Below are positions 47,242 to 56,802 of a stretch of 64,000 nt of DNA, piece by piece. The notes beneath the pieces are model-generated. The model worked only from the letters and a program-made list of their open reading frames with translations, was not told the DNA's origin and ran no database searches. Position 1 is the first letter of the stretch. The number at the start of each line of letters is the position of its first letter. Source of the stretch: Lepidonotus clava (lineage: Eukaryota; Annelida; Polychaeta; Phyllodocida; Polynoidae); NCBI GenBank assembly GCA_936440205.1, contig OW387139.1, positions 31,212,378 through 31,276,377 of the forward strand, in the 5' to 3' direction. The position numbers were made by a program, and so were the translations under genes.

Positions 47242-50200
47242 GTGGACGGACCGGCAAGAAGAGAAATAGGAGACAAAGCATTTTTCCTAACGCTAAGATT
47301 TGATGATCAAAAAGAGGTCAGGTCTTTGGTAGACACTGGGGCGAGTGATTGCTTCATGTCTACCTTTTGCAAGCAGCAGATCCCTAAACAATGTATTTTA
47401 GATGAATGGAAAATATCGAAAGGAAACATCAGTTTAGCAGACAATTCGTCTCAAGTAATATTAGAACAAATCAGGTGTAAGTTCTCAATCCAGGGATCAG
47501 TGGTTTGCTATGACTTCAACATAGTGGACAACTTATGTCACTCTATAGTAATCGGTAGAAACTTATTAACAGTGCTTCGTTCGGATTTGTCTCTACCAGG
47601 AGCAAAGATAGAAGTGTTTTGTGGGAACCCCATAGTTAGCAAAGAAACGGTGAAAATTCCGCCGGGGAATGAATGCATCATACCGGTTACCACCCGAGAG
47701 CCGCTGGGGCTAGACTCACCCGTGGCTTACTGCGCACCGGCAGTAACCGCACCTGTCCTAGTGGAGGGGTGCGTGAATACGGTGGGAAGTCAGTGGTGGA
47801 TTAAAGTCATGAATCCGCTAGATGAAATGCAAGAAATCACCCCACAGGAAGTATTAGCTTTTGCAGAAGAATGCGCAGTGCCTGAGGTAAACCAAGATCA
47901 GATAGAAGAGTTCCTAGACTTGTGTTATCTAACTAAAACAGAGACCCCAATGTCCATCTGTAGGATTTCTGTAGAAGTAATGAAAGACGCAGTGCAAATG
48001 GAAAGCCAAACCTCTGAGGAGAAATCCCGAGGTGAAATGGATGAAAATGTAAGTAAAATAGATCTAACCGAGTCGTGTCTAGATGAAGAACAAAAGGTAA
48101 GGTTTAGACAGATGCTTAATAACAACAGAAATGCACTAGCGTTCTCGATGGAAGAGTTAGGTCACTGTGAAATAGCGCCGATGAGAATCATTGTGGATGA
48201 GTCGCAGGGAGTAATAAGTTCTAGACCGTATCGATACTCTCCACAGAAAATGGATATCATCGATGAACAAGTTAGGCAGCTCATAGATATAGGTGTCATA
48301 GAACCCAGCGAGTCGGCTTGGCGAAGCCCGCTGGTGGTTGTGCAAAAGAAAGATGGCAAGCCTAGGCTATGTACAGACTTTCGCATGCTTAATCAAGTCA
48401 CTTTCAAAGACAAATTTCCAATGCCCACAGCTCGATCACTTTTCTTATATATGGCTTACAAGAAACCCACTATGTGGACCGCTTTGGATCTGTTGAGTGG
48501 CTATCATCAGTGTGTAATCGAAGAAGACAGTAGAAAATATACTGCCTTCGAAACCCCAATGGGTGTGTATCAATATAAGCGTGTACCTTTCGGCTTAGTT
48601 GGCGCGCCTTGGCAGTTTACCAAGGTGATGGCCATTGCGCTAAAAGGCTTGATTCCAAGAACATGCTTAGCATATCTAGACGATGTAATCGTCTACGACA
48701 CCACTTTTGACGAACACCTGGCGAGTGTTGAGGTGGTCCTCCAAGCTTTAGCGAGAGCCAACCTCAAATTGAAACCGTCTAAGTGTGAGTGGTGCCGCAG
48801 TGAAATTAATTTCCTCGGTCATGTAGTGAATGCCGAAGGGGTGGCTACACAAAAGGTTACCACAGAAAAGATCACAGCCTTTAACCGCCCGCATAATGTG
48901 AAGACCATCAAGTCTTTTCTGGGGCTATGTAACTACTACCGACCGTTTGTCCCTAATTTCGCCGATCTAGCAAAGCCTTTAAACCGGCTGCTAAAGAAAG
49001 AAGCCTCTTTTGAATGGACAGAGGCCTGCGAGGAGGCGTTTCAACAGTTAAAGAAACTGCTGACCTCGCCGCCCTTACTAATTCATCCAGATATAGGAGG
49101 GCATTTCTATTTACTAACTGACGCATCAGACGCCGCGTGCGGTGCAGCGGTTTGTCACAAACTAGATGAAATTTACCGTCCGGTTGCTTTCTGGGGGTGT
49201 ACACTCCGTGACGCTGAGTTAAATTACTCGGTAACAGAGAAAGAGGCTCTGGCAGTGATTAAAGGTATTAAGAACTATGAGGACATGTTGCAGGGAGCTA
49301 AAATCACAATAGTGACCGATCACAAACCGTTGATCCCCCTGCTGCAAAGTGCCTACAAAGCCCCGTCAGCCCGGCTGAGATGGTGGGCTTTGGCGTTATC
49401 AGATTTTGATTTTGAAATTATCTATGAGCCAGGAGCGACTCATTTTCTACCGGACTATTTGTCTAGGGTTTATCATGAACATGTCCCAGGTGAGGAATAT
49501 GAACCCGCTGTGGGATGTGAATTATTCGAGGCCGAAATTCAGGATAAAGAGCTTTCTGTGGCTACGATAATAAACGCGCAACTCCAAGATGCTGAGTGCG
49601 CGCAGTTGATCGACTACCTTCAGGACGGAGACCTACCGTCAGATCCCCTTGAGGCTAGACGAATAATGGACCAAGCTGATTTTGTGGGAATGATAGCACC
49701 AGGGGTGCTTTGTAGGTTCAACGTCAAAAGGTATAACAAACACCAAGACCAACTGGTAAGGTTAAAACCCCGCATGATAGTTCCAGGGAAGTTAATTCCC
49801 AAAGTCCTGAGACTGTTACATAATGACATCTTAGCTGGGGGACATGTAGGGATCAGTAACCTTACTACCAAAATCTCTGATAAATTCTACTGGCGAAACA
49901 TGAACGCCGACATAGTGGACTATGTGAAAGCTTGTGAGACCTGCTCTCTGAGGAGGCGGGCCCCACATTTCAAGGCTTTGGCCAAGTCTTGGGAAAGGCT
50001 GACTCGGCCCTTTGAGGTGGTACAGTGTGATTTTATCGGGCCACTAAAGAGGGCTAGGGATGGGTCAAAATACATCATGACCTTCATAGACTTACTAACT
50101 GGATGGCCGGAGGCTTTCACCACGAAAGATTCAACCGCGCAGACCGCGGCCAACTGTTTCCTAACCGGAATAGTGTGTCGGTATGGACGGGTAAACCGCC

Positions 50201-51483
50201 TGCATACCGACCGGGGAGCAGCCTTCCTCTCAGGGCTATTCAGGGAAATCACCACACGACTAGCGTGCAAACAAACGTTCACCACCGGGCGAATGCCGAC
50301 AGGCAATGCTCGAGTGGAAAGATTACATAAAACAATCGAGAACCTGATCGCATATTATATCCCTGATGATCACTGTAATTGGACTGATCTGCTTCCCATA
50401 GCGTTATGGACGGTTCGATCCACGATCAGTGTACGGTCGGGATACAGCCCTCACACCCTACTGTTTGGCAGAGATCCAATCAGTATGGGAATGCCTGAGC
50501 AGGGAACAATTCCTGAAACGCTGAATGACTGTGAATTCTTCATGCAAACAAAGGACAACATTGCTATGTTTAGGAATATGGCAGAACGAGTTGTTCAAAA
50601 CTATGAAAAAGATCTGAGGCTGCGAATTGATGAGCGGGCGCGGCCCACTCAGATGTACGAAGGTGATATGGTATACATGTACGACCCTTTAGCTAGCGAA
50701 AACAAAGCGTCCAAGTTCTCAAACAGGTACACTGGGCCCTACCGGGTGATTGAGACTAAAGGGGATCATCTCGTTAGACTAGTGTCGCTGAAAACTGGGA
50801 AACAAATACCACATTTGGTGAATATTTCGAAACTTAAGCCTGCACATGGGCCTTGGTCCCCAGCTGTCCCTCATGTTATCCCCAAACTGGTGAGAGAAAC
50901 AATAGCAACTAACTCAAAAGGGGCAGATCCTGACCGAAACCCTGAATTGCATCACACCCCGCCGGGTGAAATTGCCAAAAGGGACGGCAAAACTAGGGGT
51001 GCTGAGACTGAAAACTCAACGGGAACAACCGGTCCCCGTGAGCATGATGCAATTCCAATGGCCGGGGAGGTACCTACACAAAAACCTGGTCCAAGTCCCA
51101 CTGATTTAGCAGAGTCAGATGGGCAATTCACTGATGGTCAGGGCGCCAGTGCGGACCCCGCACTGTTACCAAACTCATCCTTTGTTCATAACAAAGCCGC
51201 CTGTGGACGGGGAGCAGCCGGCGCTAATGGACAGAGGAAACGCAAACGAGCTAAACGAAGGGGCAAAAGCCAGCCGCTGGTGGGGAGATCCCCTCCAGAC
51301 AACAACAAGCCCATAAAGTTGCCATGTGGTGATGCACCGATCATGGAAACATCGGTGTTGAGCCAGGGAAAAACAGATGAGGGCCATGTCCCGACGAAAG
51401 GTGGCTATAACCTTCGTCGGAACCGTCGGCCTGACTACGCCGCTCTGTTCGACGACGGGGAAAGTGACGACATGGAAGATTAA
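47242..51483 (+). CDS. pol: pol of the LTR element
   Basis: One open frame of about 1,413 codons. The parts in order are: aspartic protease with VDTGASDCF (about residue 30); reverse transcriptase with KDGKPRLCTDFRMLN, FGLVGAPWQF and YLDDVIVY (about residues 370-490); RNase H with LLTDASDAACGAAV; integrase with a His-His-Cys-Cys zinc domain (GHVGISN...CETCSLRR); a catalytic core with DFIGPL, HTDRGAAF and ARVERLHKTIE; and a GPY/F-like module YTGPYRVIETKGDHLVRL. A long hydrophilic tail rich in Pro, Gly and Lys follows. Domain order and wording place it in Ty3/Gypsy. The first codon given marks the open frame, not a proven start, since translation probably continues from gag. Confidence 0.93.
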   Translation: MDGPARREIGDKAFFLTLRFDDQKEVRSLVDTGASDCFMSTFCKQQIPKQCILDEWKISKGNISLADNSSQVILEQIRCKFSIQGSVVCYDFNIVDNLCHSIVIGRNLLTVLRSDLSLPGAKIEVFCGNPIVSKETVKIPPGNECIIPVTTREPLGLDSPVAYCAPAVTAPVLVEGCVNTVGSQWWIKVMNPLDEMQEITPQEVLAFAEECAVPEVNQDQIEEFLDLCYLTKTETPMSICRISVEVMKDAVQMESQTSEEKSRGEMDENVSKIDLTESCLDEEQKVRFRQMLNNNRNALAFSMEELGHCEIAPMRIIVDESQGVISSRPYRYSPQKMDIIDEQVRQLIDIGVIEPSESAWRSPLVVVQKKDGKPRLCTDFRMLNQVTFKDKFPMPTARSLFLYMAYKKPTMWTALDLLSGYHQCVIEEDSRKYTAFETPMGVYQYKRVPFGLVGAPWQFTKVMAIALKGLIPRTCLAYLDDVIVYDTTFDEHLASVEVVLQALARANLKLKPSKCEWCRSEINFLGHVVNAEGVATQKVTTEKITAFNRPHNVKTIKSFLGLCNYYRPFVPNFADLAKPLNRLLKKEASFEWTEACEEAFQQLKKLLTSPPLLIHPDIGGHFYLLTDASDAACGAAVCHKLDEIYRPVAFWGCTLRDAELNYSVTEKEALAVIKGIKNYEDMLQGAKITIVTDHKPLIPLLQSAYKAPSARLRWWALALSDFDFEIIYEPGATHFLPDYLSRVYHEHVPGEEYEPAVGCELFEAEIQDKELSVATIINAQLQDAECAQLIDYLQDGDLPSDPLEARRIMDQADFVGMIAPGVLCRFNVKRYNKHQDQLVRLKPRMIVPGKLIPKVLRLLHNDILAGGHVGISNLTTKISDKFYWRNMNADIVDYVKACETCSLRRRAPHFKALAKSWERLTRPFEVVQCDFIGPLKRARDGSKYIMTFIDLLTGWPEAFTTKDSTAQTAANCFLTGIVCRYGRVNRLHTDRGAAFLSGLFREITTRLACKQTFTTGRMPTGNARVERLHKTIENLIAYYIPDDHCNWTDLLPIALWTVRSTISVRSGYSPHTLLFGRDPISMGMPEQGTIPETLNDCEFFMQTKDNIAMFRNMAERVVQNYEKDLRLRIDERARPTQMYEGDMVYMYDPLASENKASKFSNRYTGPYRVIETKGDHLVRLVSLKTGKQIPHLVNISKLKPAHGPWSPAVPHVIPKLVRETIATNSKGADPDRNPELHHTPPGEIAKRDGKTRGAETENSTGTTGPREHDAIPMAGEVPTQKPGPSPTDLAESDGQFTDGQGASADPALLPNSSFVHNKAACGRGAAGANGQRKRKRAKRRGKSQPLVGRSPPDNNKPIKLPCGDAPIMETSVLSQGKTDEGHVPTKGGYNLRRNRRPDYAALFDDGESDDMED

Positions 51484-52114
51484 CACAGGAAACCGTCGGC
51501 GGAGCGGCACCGTTAGCATACGCGCTAATGGAACAGGTGGCCCACCTCACGGTCACCCCGCCGCGCCCAGGGGCGTGGCAGAAACCAGGGGGGGGGTGTG
51601 CGCACATCGGGGGAGATACCAGTGGTTGGCGTCATCCCCTGTAACCGGACACAAGCGCTCCCCACCTGAAGCAAAATTCGACTCCAAATTTGGAGGCAAA
51701 ACGAACAGGCGGATCTGTTATAATCTCGCGGAATCCGCGCCGACCCAGCAGTCGGCCCGCAACTCTGATCCTGTACAGTCACTTCAAGTGATTGCATTGC
51801 CTAGCTTAGCCCAACCACTGGAGGAAGCGGAGATAGACTTTGACTCTATCCCCGGACGAAAGTTGGAGATTGACAATTTTCAATTCCCAACTCCTCCTAG
51901 GGCAGATAGGCGGAACTTTAAGCCGGAATACAAATCTCTCCGACTCATGGGGAACTGCCTGGCCCTCCGGCCCCACAGTACTCCAAAGGGAACAACAACT
52001 TTCCCTGAGGACCCGGAGGGAAGGATCATAGTCCCTCTGAGAAGGAGACGAGTTAGCCGCCCATACCGGAGGGCGGTGCCCGCTCGAGGGATGTTTGTAG
52101 GACCTTTCTTCTAA
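51377..52114 (+). CDS. Overlapping basic reading frame after pol
   Basis: A 245-codon frame opening with an ATG (MRAMSRRKVAITF) that overlaps the end of pol in another frame. It is rich in Arg, Pro and Gly, and ends with RRRRVSRPYRRAVPARGMFV. No family was recognised. The position between pol and env is where complex retroviruses carry small regulatory proteins, but function is unknown. It could also be part of a spliced transcript. Confidence 0.4.
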   Translation: MRAMSRRKVAITFVGTVGLTTPLCSTTGKVTTWKINTGNRRRSGTVSIRANGTGGPPHGHPAAPRGVAETRGGVCAHRGRYQWLASSPVTGHKRSPPEAKFDSKFGGKTNRRICYNLAESAPTQQSARNSDPVQSLQVIALPSLAQPLEEAEIDFDSIPGRKLEIDNFQFPTPPRADRRNFKPEYKSLRLMGNCLALRPHSTPKGTTTFPEDPEGRIIVPLRRRRVSRPYRRAVPARGMFVGPFF

Positions 52115-52124
52115 CGTGCGCCAG

Positions 52125-53096
52125 ATGAAAGAAAAGGCAACTGAGAAGGAAGGTACCAAGAAGCGGCCACCCCAGAACCTTAGGCGGTGGAGCTGGCCAG
52201 GCCGGGGCGGCGTCCGCCCAGACTCTACCGATACCGGAGTTGCCCGAAAGAAACCAAGGACACCGGCCCGACGACCCAGCAGGGCAGCCACCGGAGGATC
52301 TAAGAAAACTACCGGATCAGCAGTAGCCAAAAAGAAGACGGTGAACAAAGACTCTTACTGTCTGTCTGAGGTGAGTGACTCGGAGCCCGAGCCAAAGCTG
52401 ACTGCGGTGGCAAGGCCGACCCAAAGGGGGGACATTACCGCCCGACCTGTACAAATCCAGGCCGGATGGTTTTGGGACCTGACTCGACCACTGTTCCAAT
52501 TATTTGAGACTGTTGACGAAATTAGACGGACAGTGGGGCTGGAGGCGCCTAAGTTGGACAAACAGTTAGCTGAGGTTAAGGCCCAGGTCGCTCCATTTAT
52601 ACAAAACCCTAGTCAGACTTCTAAATGCGTCGGGGAAGACACCGGACGGCGGGCAACAAGAAGCGGTCAACTTCTGCCCACACAGGAAAAGCAAGTGGGG
52701 CCAGAACACTTGGCCGCCGTCGCCCCGGGAGCAAGAGTGGAGCCAGCACGCGAGCAACACGCACCAACCCCACCGGTGGGAGCCGAACCAACAACGACTC
52801 CCCTCCTCCACCACTTGCAGCCCGCGGACCCCGCCTGTTTAGACTTGAGCAGCTTGACGCAGAGTTGCAACGTCAGTCCGTCGCAACTGCTATGGAATCA
52901 TCAACAGTGGACACCAAGCAACCCACCGGGGGGACCCCTGTGGCCGAACCAACCGCAGACATCAAATCCCCCGCAGATACCGCAACTGTTTCCACTAAGC
53001 CAAACGTCGTACGAACCAACGGGGGGCGCCCAGGACTGGAGCCTCCTGGCCCCAAACCCCTCCGAGCAATGCGCGCCTCGTCCTGCGAACGTATGA
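52125..53096 (+). CDS. Basic Pro/Lys-rich frame between pol and env
   Basis: About 324 codons from the first ATG. The N-terminal third is strongly basic (KKRPPQNLRRWSWPGRGG, KKPRTPARRPSR). A short region that could form helices follows (GWFWDLTRPLFQLFETVDEI), then a Pro/Gln/Asn-rich end. No known domain was recognised. It is read in a frame different from the overlapping 52625-53194, and both stay open for about 470 bp. Confidence 0.4.
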   Translation: MKEKATEKEGTKKRPPQNLRRWSWPGRGGVRPDSTDTGVARKKPRTPARRPSRAATGGSKKTTGSAVAKKKTVNKDSYCLSEVSDSEPEPKLTAVARPTQRGDITARPVQIQAGWFWDLTRPLFQLFETVDEIRRTVGLEAPKLDKQLAEVKAQVAPFIQNPSQTSKCVGEDTGRRATRSGQLLPTQEKQVGPEHLAAVAPGARVEPAREQHAPTPPVGAEPTTTPLLHHLQPADPACLDLSSLTQSCNVSPSQLLWNHQQWTPSNPPGGPLWPNQPQTSNPPQIPQLFPLSQTSYEPTGGAQDWSLLAPNPSEQCAPRPANV

Positions 53097-53194
53097 GAAA
53101 TCTGAGGATTACAGTCACGAAGGACGAGAAAGGAAACATCAAACGCGTCGTGAATGCCAACGGGAGGAGCCTTTATGAACATGTCCCGAACTAA
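52625..53194 (+). CDS. Second overlapping frame between pol and env
   Basis: 189 codons beginning MRRGRHRTAGNKKRSTSAHT, very basic at first, then LFRLEQLDAELQRQSVATAM and a C-terminal ITVTKDEKGNIKRVVNANGR. It overlaps the frame at 52125-53096 for about 470 bp and ends about 150 bp before env. The less biased C-terminal part looks more protein-like than the rest. No family was recognised. Confidence 0.35.
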   Translation: MRRGRHRTAGNKKRSTSAHTGKASGARTLGRRRPGSKSGASTRATRTNPTGGSRTNNDSPPPPLAARGPRLFRLEQLDAELQRQSVATAMESSTVDTKQPTGGTPVAEPTADIKSPADTATVSTKPNVVRTNGGRPGLEPPGPKPLRAMRASSCERMRNLRITVTKDEKGNIKRVVNANGRSLYEHVPN

Positions 53195-53341
53195 GCGGAT
53201 TAAAAGGATGTCAAGGGAGGCGTACTTTGGCGCGTGGCTAATAATTGTGCGAAGAAGAACGGTAACAACTTACTTGTGATAGTGTCCTTGTGTGAGTTAC
53301 AAACTTTGGCTTCCTTGAAAAACATACTATAAACCGTGACA

Positions 53342-56101
53342 ATGAGGGTCTTAACGCTCTTCGCCATGGTCATTGTAGGAGCCATTGGGGGGCTACGAAA
53401 TGACTCTAGTCCAACTGATGAGTTAGCCCCTAATGCCGAAGTTATAGCCTTAGAACAGTATGGAGTGGTGCTAAAACCAGGAAAATTAATGTCCACTGCA
53501 GATATCACTCACGTCCGGCAAGGTTTTCTAATCACCATTCCCCAGAAGCGCTCTTTCATCAAGGCTACCTTTGGCCAAGTCTGTCATCGGTACCTGGAGG
53601 GAGGAGACGCTCTTGACCGAGCCTGTTATCATGTCAGGTCGCTGGTGAATTGGATGGATCAGACGTCGCAGGCGCTCAAATGTCGGTATAGGGAAATTCT
53701 CAATGAAACCTTAAGCTCTCTAATTAAGAACACCCGGCAGAAGCCTCAGGCCCAGGGATCGAAACAAGAACCAGGTGAAAGAATCAAGAGAATGAAAAAG
53801 CTGCCCCTCATGATCGACGACCCAGGGTGGCCAACCTTTCCAATTCCAGCCTCGTGGAACAGGGGCCTTTCTGCCGACGTCAAATACAATCGTGAACTAA
53901 TTAGGGTGTTACAAGAATCCTCTGATCAAATGATTGAAGACCTGGCGCTAATAAACGATAAACATGACGAGGCTGTACAAAAGATTAACCACGTCGTGAT
54001 TGGTCTACTAGATAATCTGAGGTCGTTAAACAAGGCACATAATACCACTCGGCGAAGAATGAAACTAGTCCAACATAAGGTGGACTGGATGGAATTGTAT
54101 CTGAACATGATCCCTGTAGCTCTTGAGGACAAACTGGGAGAAATGGTTTATCTCCAGCTAATAATAGAGCAAACGCGCGTGTTCAGAAAGGGCGTGCAAC
54201 ACCTGACCCGGGGCCAGCTGACCATGGATCTGGTACCGCGCCAATATATGGTGGGAGCGGTCCTGGAAGTCAACAGGTATCTGAAAGGAATCCATCCCAG
54301 ATTCCACGTGGCGTTTTCTGACCCCTCTTTCTATTACGAAAACAGTCAGCCCTCGTTTGACTTTGATGAGAAGACTCAAGAGTTAATAGTGTACGTACGA
54401 GTGCCAGTTGTGGCCGACGAACACCTGTTTAGAGTCTACGAGGTACTAACTTTCCCTGTGCCGGTGCCAGTCAGAGGAAGACAGAAAAAGGACGCTCTCC
54501 AGATCGTTAATTTACCCAAAAGTGTGGCTATGTCCATGTCCCGCCAGTACTATGTACCGCTGGCTAGCGGCAGTTGGTCAGGGTGTTATGGGCAAACCAT
54601 CACTCTCTGCAAGGATCTGCCCTACATGAAAAAGATCACGGACAATACCTGCACTGCCGCACTGCTGAGGCGGGATGACGTCGCCATACAGGACAAATGT
54701 GAGTTGGACTATCTATTGGAAGCGGATTTTGGAGAAATGGCTGTGTACCTAGACGATGGGGATATGCTAGTGGTCAGCGCCGACACACGAGGACAAATGA
54801 TCTGCAGAAACCAACCTGCGGTGGAGGTAAATATAGAAAACTATGCGCGTGTCCAGGTCAAATGTGATTGTGCCTTTCAGACACAGGGGTCGTGGATCCC
54901 GTATAGTTTAAGAAACTGTGACCGGCATACCAAAATCACAACGGTCGTGTATCCGCAAAATGACCTGCTGGAGGCGGCGCGCCATATAAAGGGGTGGAGC
55001 ACGAACTTTACAAGGTCTGAGTACGAACCTACCACCCTAGAGACCGATCCCATTCCTGACCTAATCAGGAAAGAGCTGGCAGAGCTCGAGGAAAGTCTTA
55101 AGGCCAGAATACCTGTGACCTCTCTAGCGAAAAGAATCCAGAAACATCGAAAGGACTTGGCCAAGGGTATCAAGAAGGCCACGGACCGGTATGAGGTAAA
55201 CAAAGACGCCCCGTGGTTCGCTATAGGAAACTTCGGAGGTGGTTTCGGTCTCCTCACAATCTTTTGCATCGTAGTGGCGGTAACCATAATTGGGTGTATC
55301 CTCTGGAAATGCTGGAGGAGGCATCAAGGGAAAGCTGCTCTCGCTGGGCTGGCCATGACTCTGCCACGGGCCATGGCCCTGGAGGAAGCTGACCCAGGGG
55401 AACTGTTAATCAAGGAGAAAACCCTCACTGGATGCCCGAACACTACAGCCAATCCTACCGCGGTGGCCGTACTAGCTATACTGCTGGCTATACTGGTCAT
55501 CGCAATCGTGGTCCTGGTATGGCGCAAATGGAAACGCATCAGGCGGAAGACCGTGGATGGGCTGTATGTGCAGTTTGTGAATCCGCACTTAATGGAGACA
55601 ATTTTCCTGGGAGAACTAGCCATGCCTGCCGATCATACGTATACCGAGGGCTATGTACTGATCAAGGACGTGCTGGTGAACCAACTGTGCCTAAAGTACA
55701 CTCTAACCGTCACTTGGGGAGCACAACTAATGGGAGCGGCGACCAGACCGGGACAACGACCATCTAATGTGCCACTGCCAGATACCTTGAGAGTCTCCAA
55801 GAAGTTTGCCCGATTGATGATGAGTAACTTGAAGTACAACACTAGGGCCAGACTCTTAAGATACTCGTCAGGACTAGCCACTCCAGTGCCTATGGGAGTG
55901 CCACGCCTCGTCGACGCTGGCTGGTCCGATGTTGGAGCGGACTGGCCCCAACAGGTGCTAAGGCACAGCGCTGTCCCAAACGCCCCACCTAGATCAACAC
56001 CATCCACCTCCACTGCAACCGGACCGGGAACCACCCAGAAAACTGTAAGATCAGGGATACTTGAAAAAGACCCAGGGACAGTCTATGAGGTCATAATATG
56101 A
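53342..56101 (+). CDS. env: Envelope-like gene of the LTR element
   Basis: An open frame of about 919 codons from the ATG at 53342. The start MRVLTLFAMVIVGAIGG looks like a signal peptide. A dibasic stretch, coiled-coil-like helices (ESSDQMIEDLALINDKHDEA) and an ELIVYVRVPVVADEHLFRVY block followed by a VPVPV stretch recall the F-type fusion glycoproteins shared by errantiviruses and baculoviruses. Two hydrophobic segments follow: TIFCIVVAVTIIGCILW (about residue 640) and AVLAILLAILVIAIVVLVW (about residue 715). The second is followed by a cytoplasmic-looking tail of about 190 residues. Two membrane segments and a tail that long are unusual. The class assignment rests on pattern only. Confidence 0.75.
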   Translation: MRVLTLFAMVIVGAIGGLRNDSSPTDELAPNAEVIALEQYGVVLKPGKLMSTADITHVRQGFLITIPQKRSFIKATFGQVCHRYLEGGDALDRACYHVRSLVNWMDQTSQALKCRYREILNETLSSLIKNTRQKPQAQGSKQEPGERIKRMKKLPLMIDDPGWPTFPIPASWNRGLSADVKYNRELIRVLQESSDQMIEDLALINDKHDEAVQKINHVVIGLLDNLRSLNKAHNTTRRRMKLVQHKVDWMELYLNMIPVALEDKLGEMVYLQLIIEQTRVFRKGVQHLTRGQLTMDLVPRQYMVGAVLEVNRYLKGIHPRFHVAFSDPSFYYENSQPSFDFDEKTQELIVYVRVPVVADEHLFRVYEVLTFPVPVPVRGRQKKDALQIVNLPKSVAMSMSRQYYVPLASGSWSGCYGQTITLCKDLPYMKKITDNTCTAALLRRDDVAIQDKCELDYLLEADFGEMAVYLDDGDMLVVSADTRGQMICRNQPAVEVNIENYARVQVKCDCAFQTQGSWIPYSLRNCDRHTKITTVVYPQNDLLEAARHIKGWSTNFTRSEYEPTTLETDPIPDLIRKELAELEESLKARIPVTSLAKRIQKHRKDLAKGIKKATDRYEVNKDAPWFAIGNFGGGFGLLTIFCIVVAVTIIGCILWKCWRRHQGKAALAGLAMTLPRAMALEEADPGELLIKEKTLTGCPNTTANPTAVAVLAILLAILVIAIVVLVWRKWKRIRRKTVDGLYVQFVNPHLMETIFLGELAMPADHTYTEGYVLIKDVLVNQLCLKYTLTVTWGAQLMGAATRPGQRPSNVPLPDTLRVSKKFARLMMSNLKYNTRARLLRYSSGLATPVPMGVPRLVDAGWSDVGADWPQQVLRHSAVPNAPPRSTPSTSTATGPGTTQKTVRSGILEKDPGTVYEVII

Positions 56102-56331
56102 ACAAAAGGTTAACAAGTACTATCGCTGATCTAAAAAGTCTGTGGAAAAGGTGACAGGTAGATCCAGGGATCGTATTTATAAAACATTGAGCTTGTTGGG
56201 TTGAGAAAAACTCGACGGAGTCATGTCAGCATGAAAAGACAGGACCCCTTCGATTAACTCATTCAATACTAACTCGCCTCTCAGGAGAACCCTGAGTCGG
56301 GTAGGCTGGTCCGACCATCTTCTATGGACCC

Positions 56332-56802
56332 ATGGGTTATCTAAATTTCTTTCAGATTGAGTGTCCCATGCCCGGTAGCCTAGCTCAATACTCTAATCAC
56401 TACCAACTTTCGGCTACTCTCTTAAGATTTGGCCACTATCCTAAGGTAAAGAAACCATTCGGAACCGATCCTAGTATCAAAATTCTTAATGTTTACCAAG
56501 AAAATGGGAAGAACACAAAATTCTATAACGAACCTATGTGCGCTCAACGGAACCAACGCTTCCAACGAGCGATGTGGCTTCCCCAGGTAAGTACCAACAA
56601 TGGCTCCTGTGCTGTAGTCACCACTAGGATCGAGGCTGCGGTACAGGAAGCCACTTGGGGAAAGCTACAACCTGTCCTTTCAATGTATATATATACACTC
56701 TCAAAAGATGGGAGGACCGCAATAATGACGGGAGCCCGCCCACAAGCCTGGCGTCAGTGGTGCCTGGCGGGAGGCAGGTCGTGTGGGGCTACGCGTCACT
56801 GA
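56332..56802 (+). CDS. Small frame of unknown meaning after env
   Basis: 156 codons from an ATG (MGYLNFFQIECPMPGSLAQY). The composition is ordinary, not low-complexity, but no motif was recognised. Since env ends 230 bp earlier, it could be a small accessory frame or chance. Confidence 0.25.
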   Translation: MGYLNFFQIECPMPGSLAQYSNHYQLSATLLRFGHYPKVKKPFGTDPSIKILNVYQENGKNTKFYNEPMCAQRNQRFQRAMWLPQVSTNNGSCAVVTTRIEAAVQEATWGKLQPVLSMYIYTLSKDGRTAIMTGARPQAWRQWCLAGGRSCGATRH

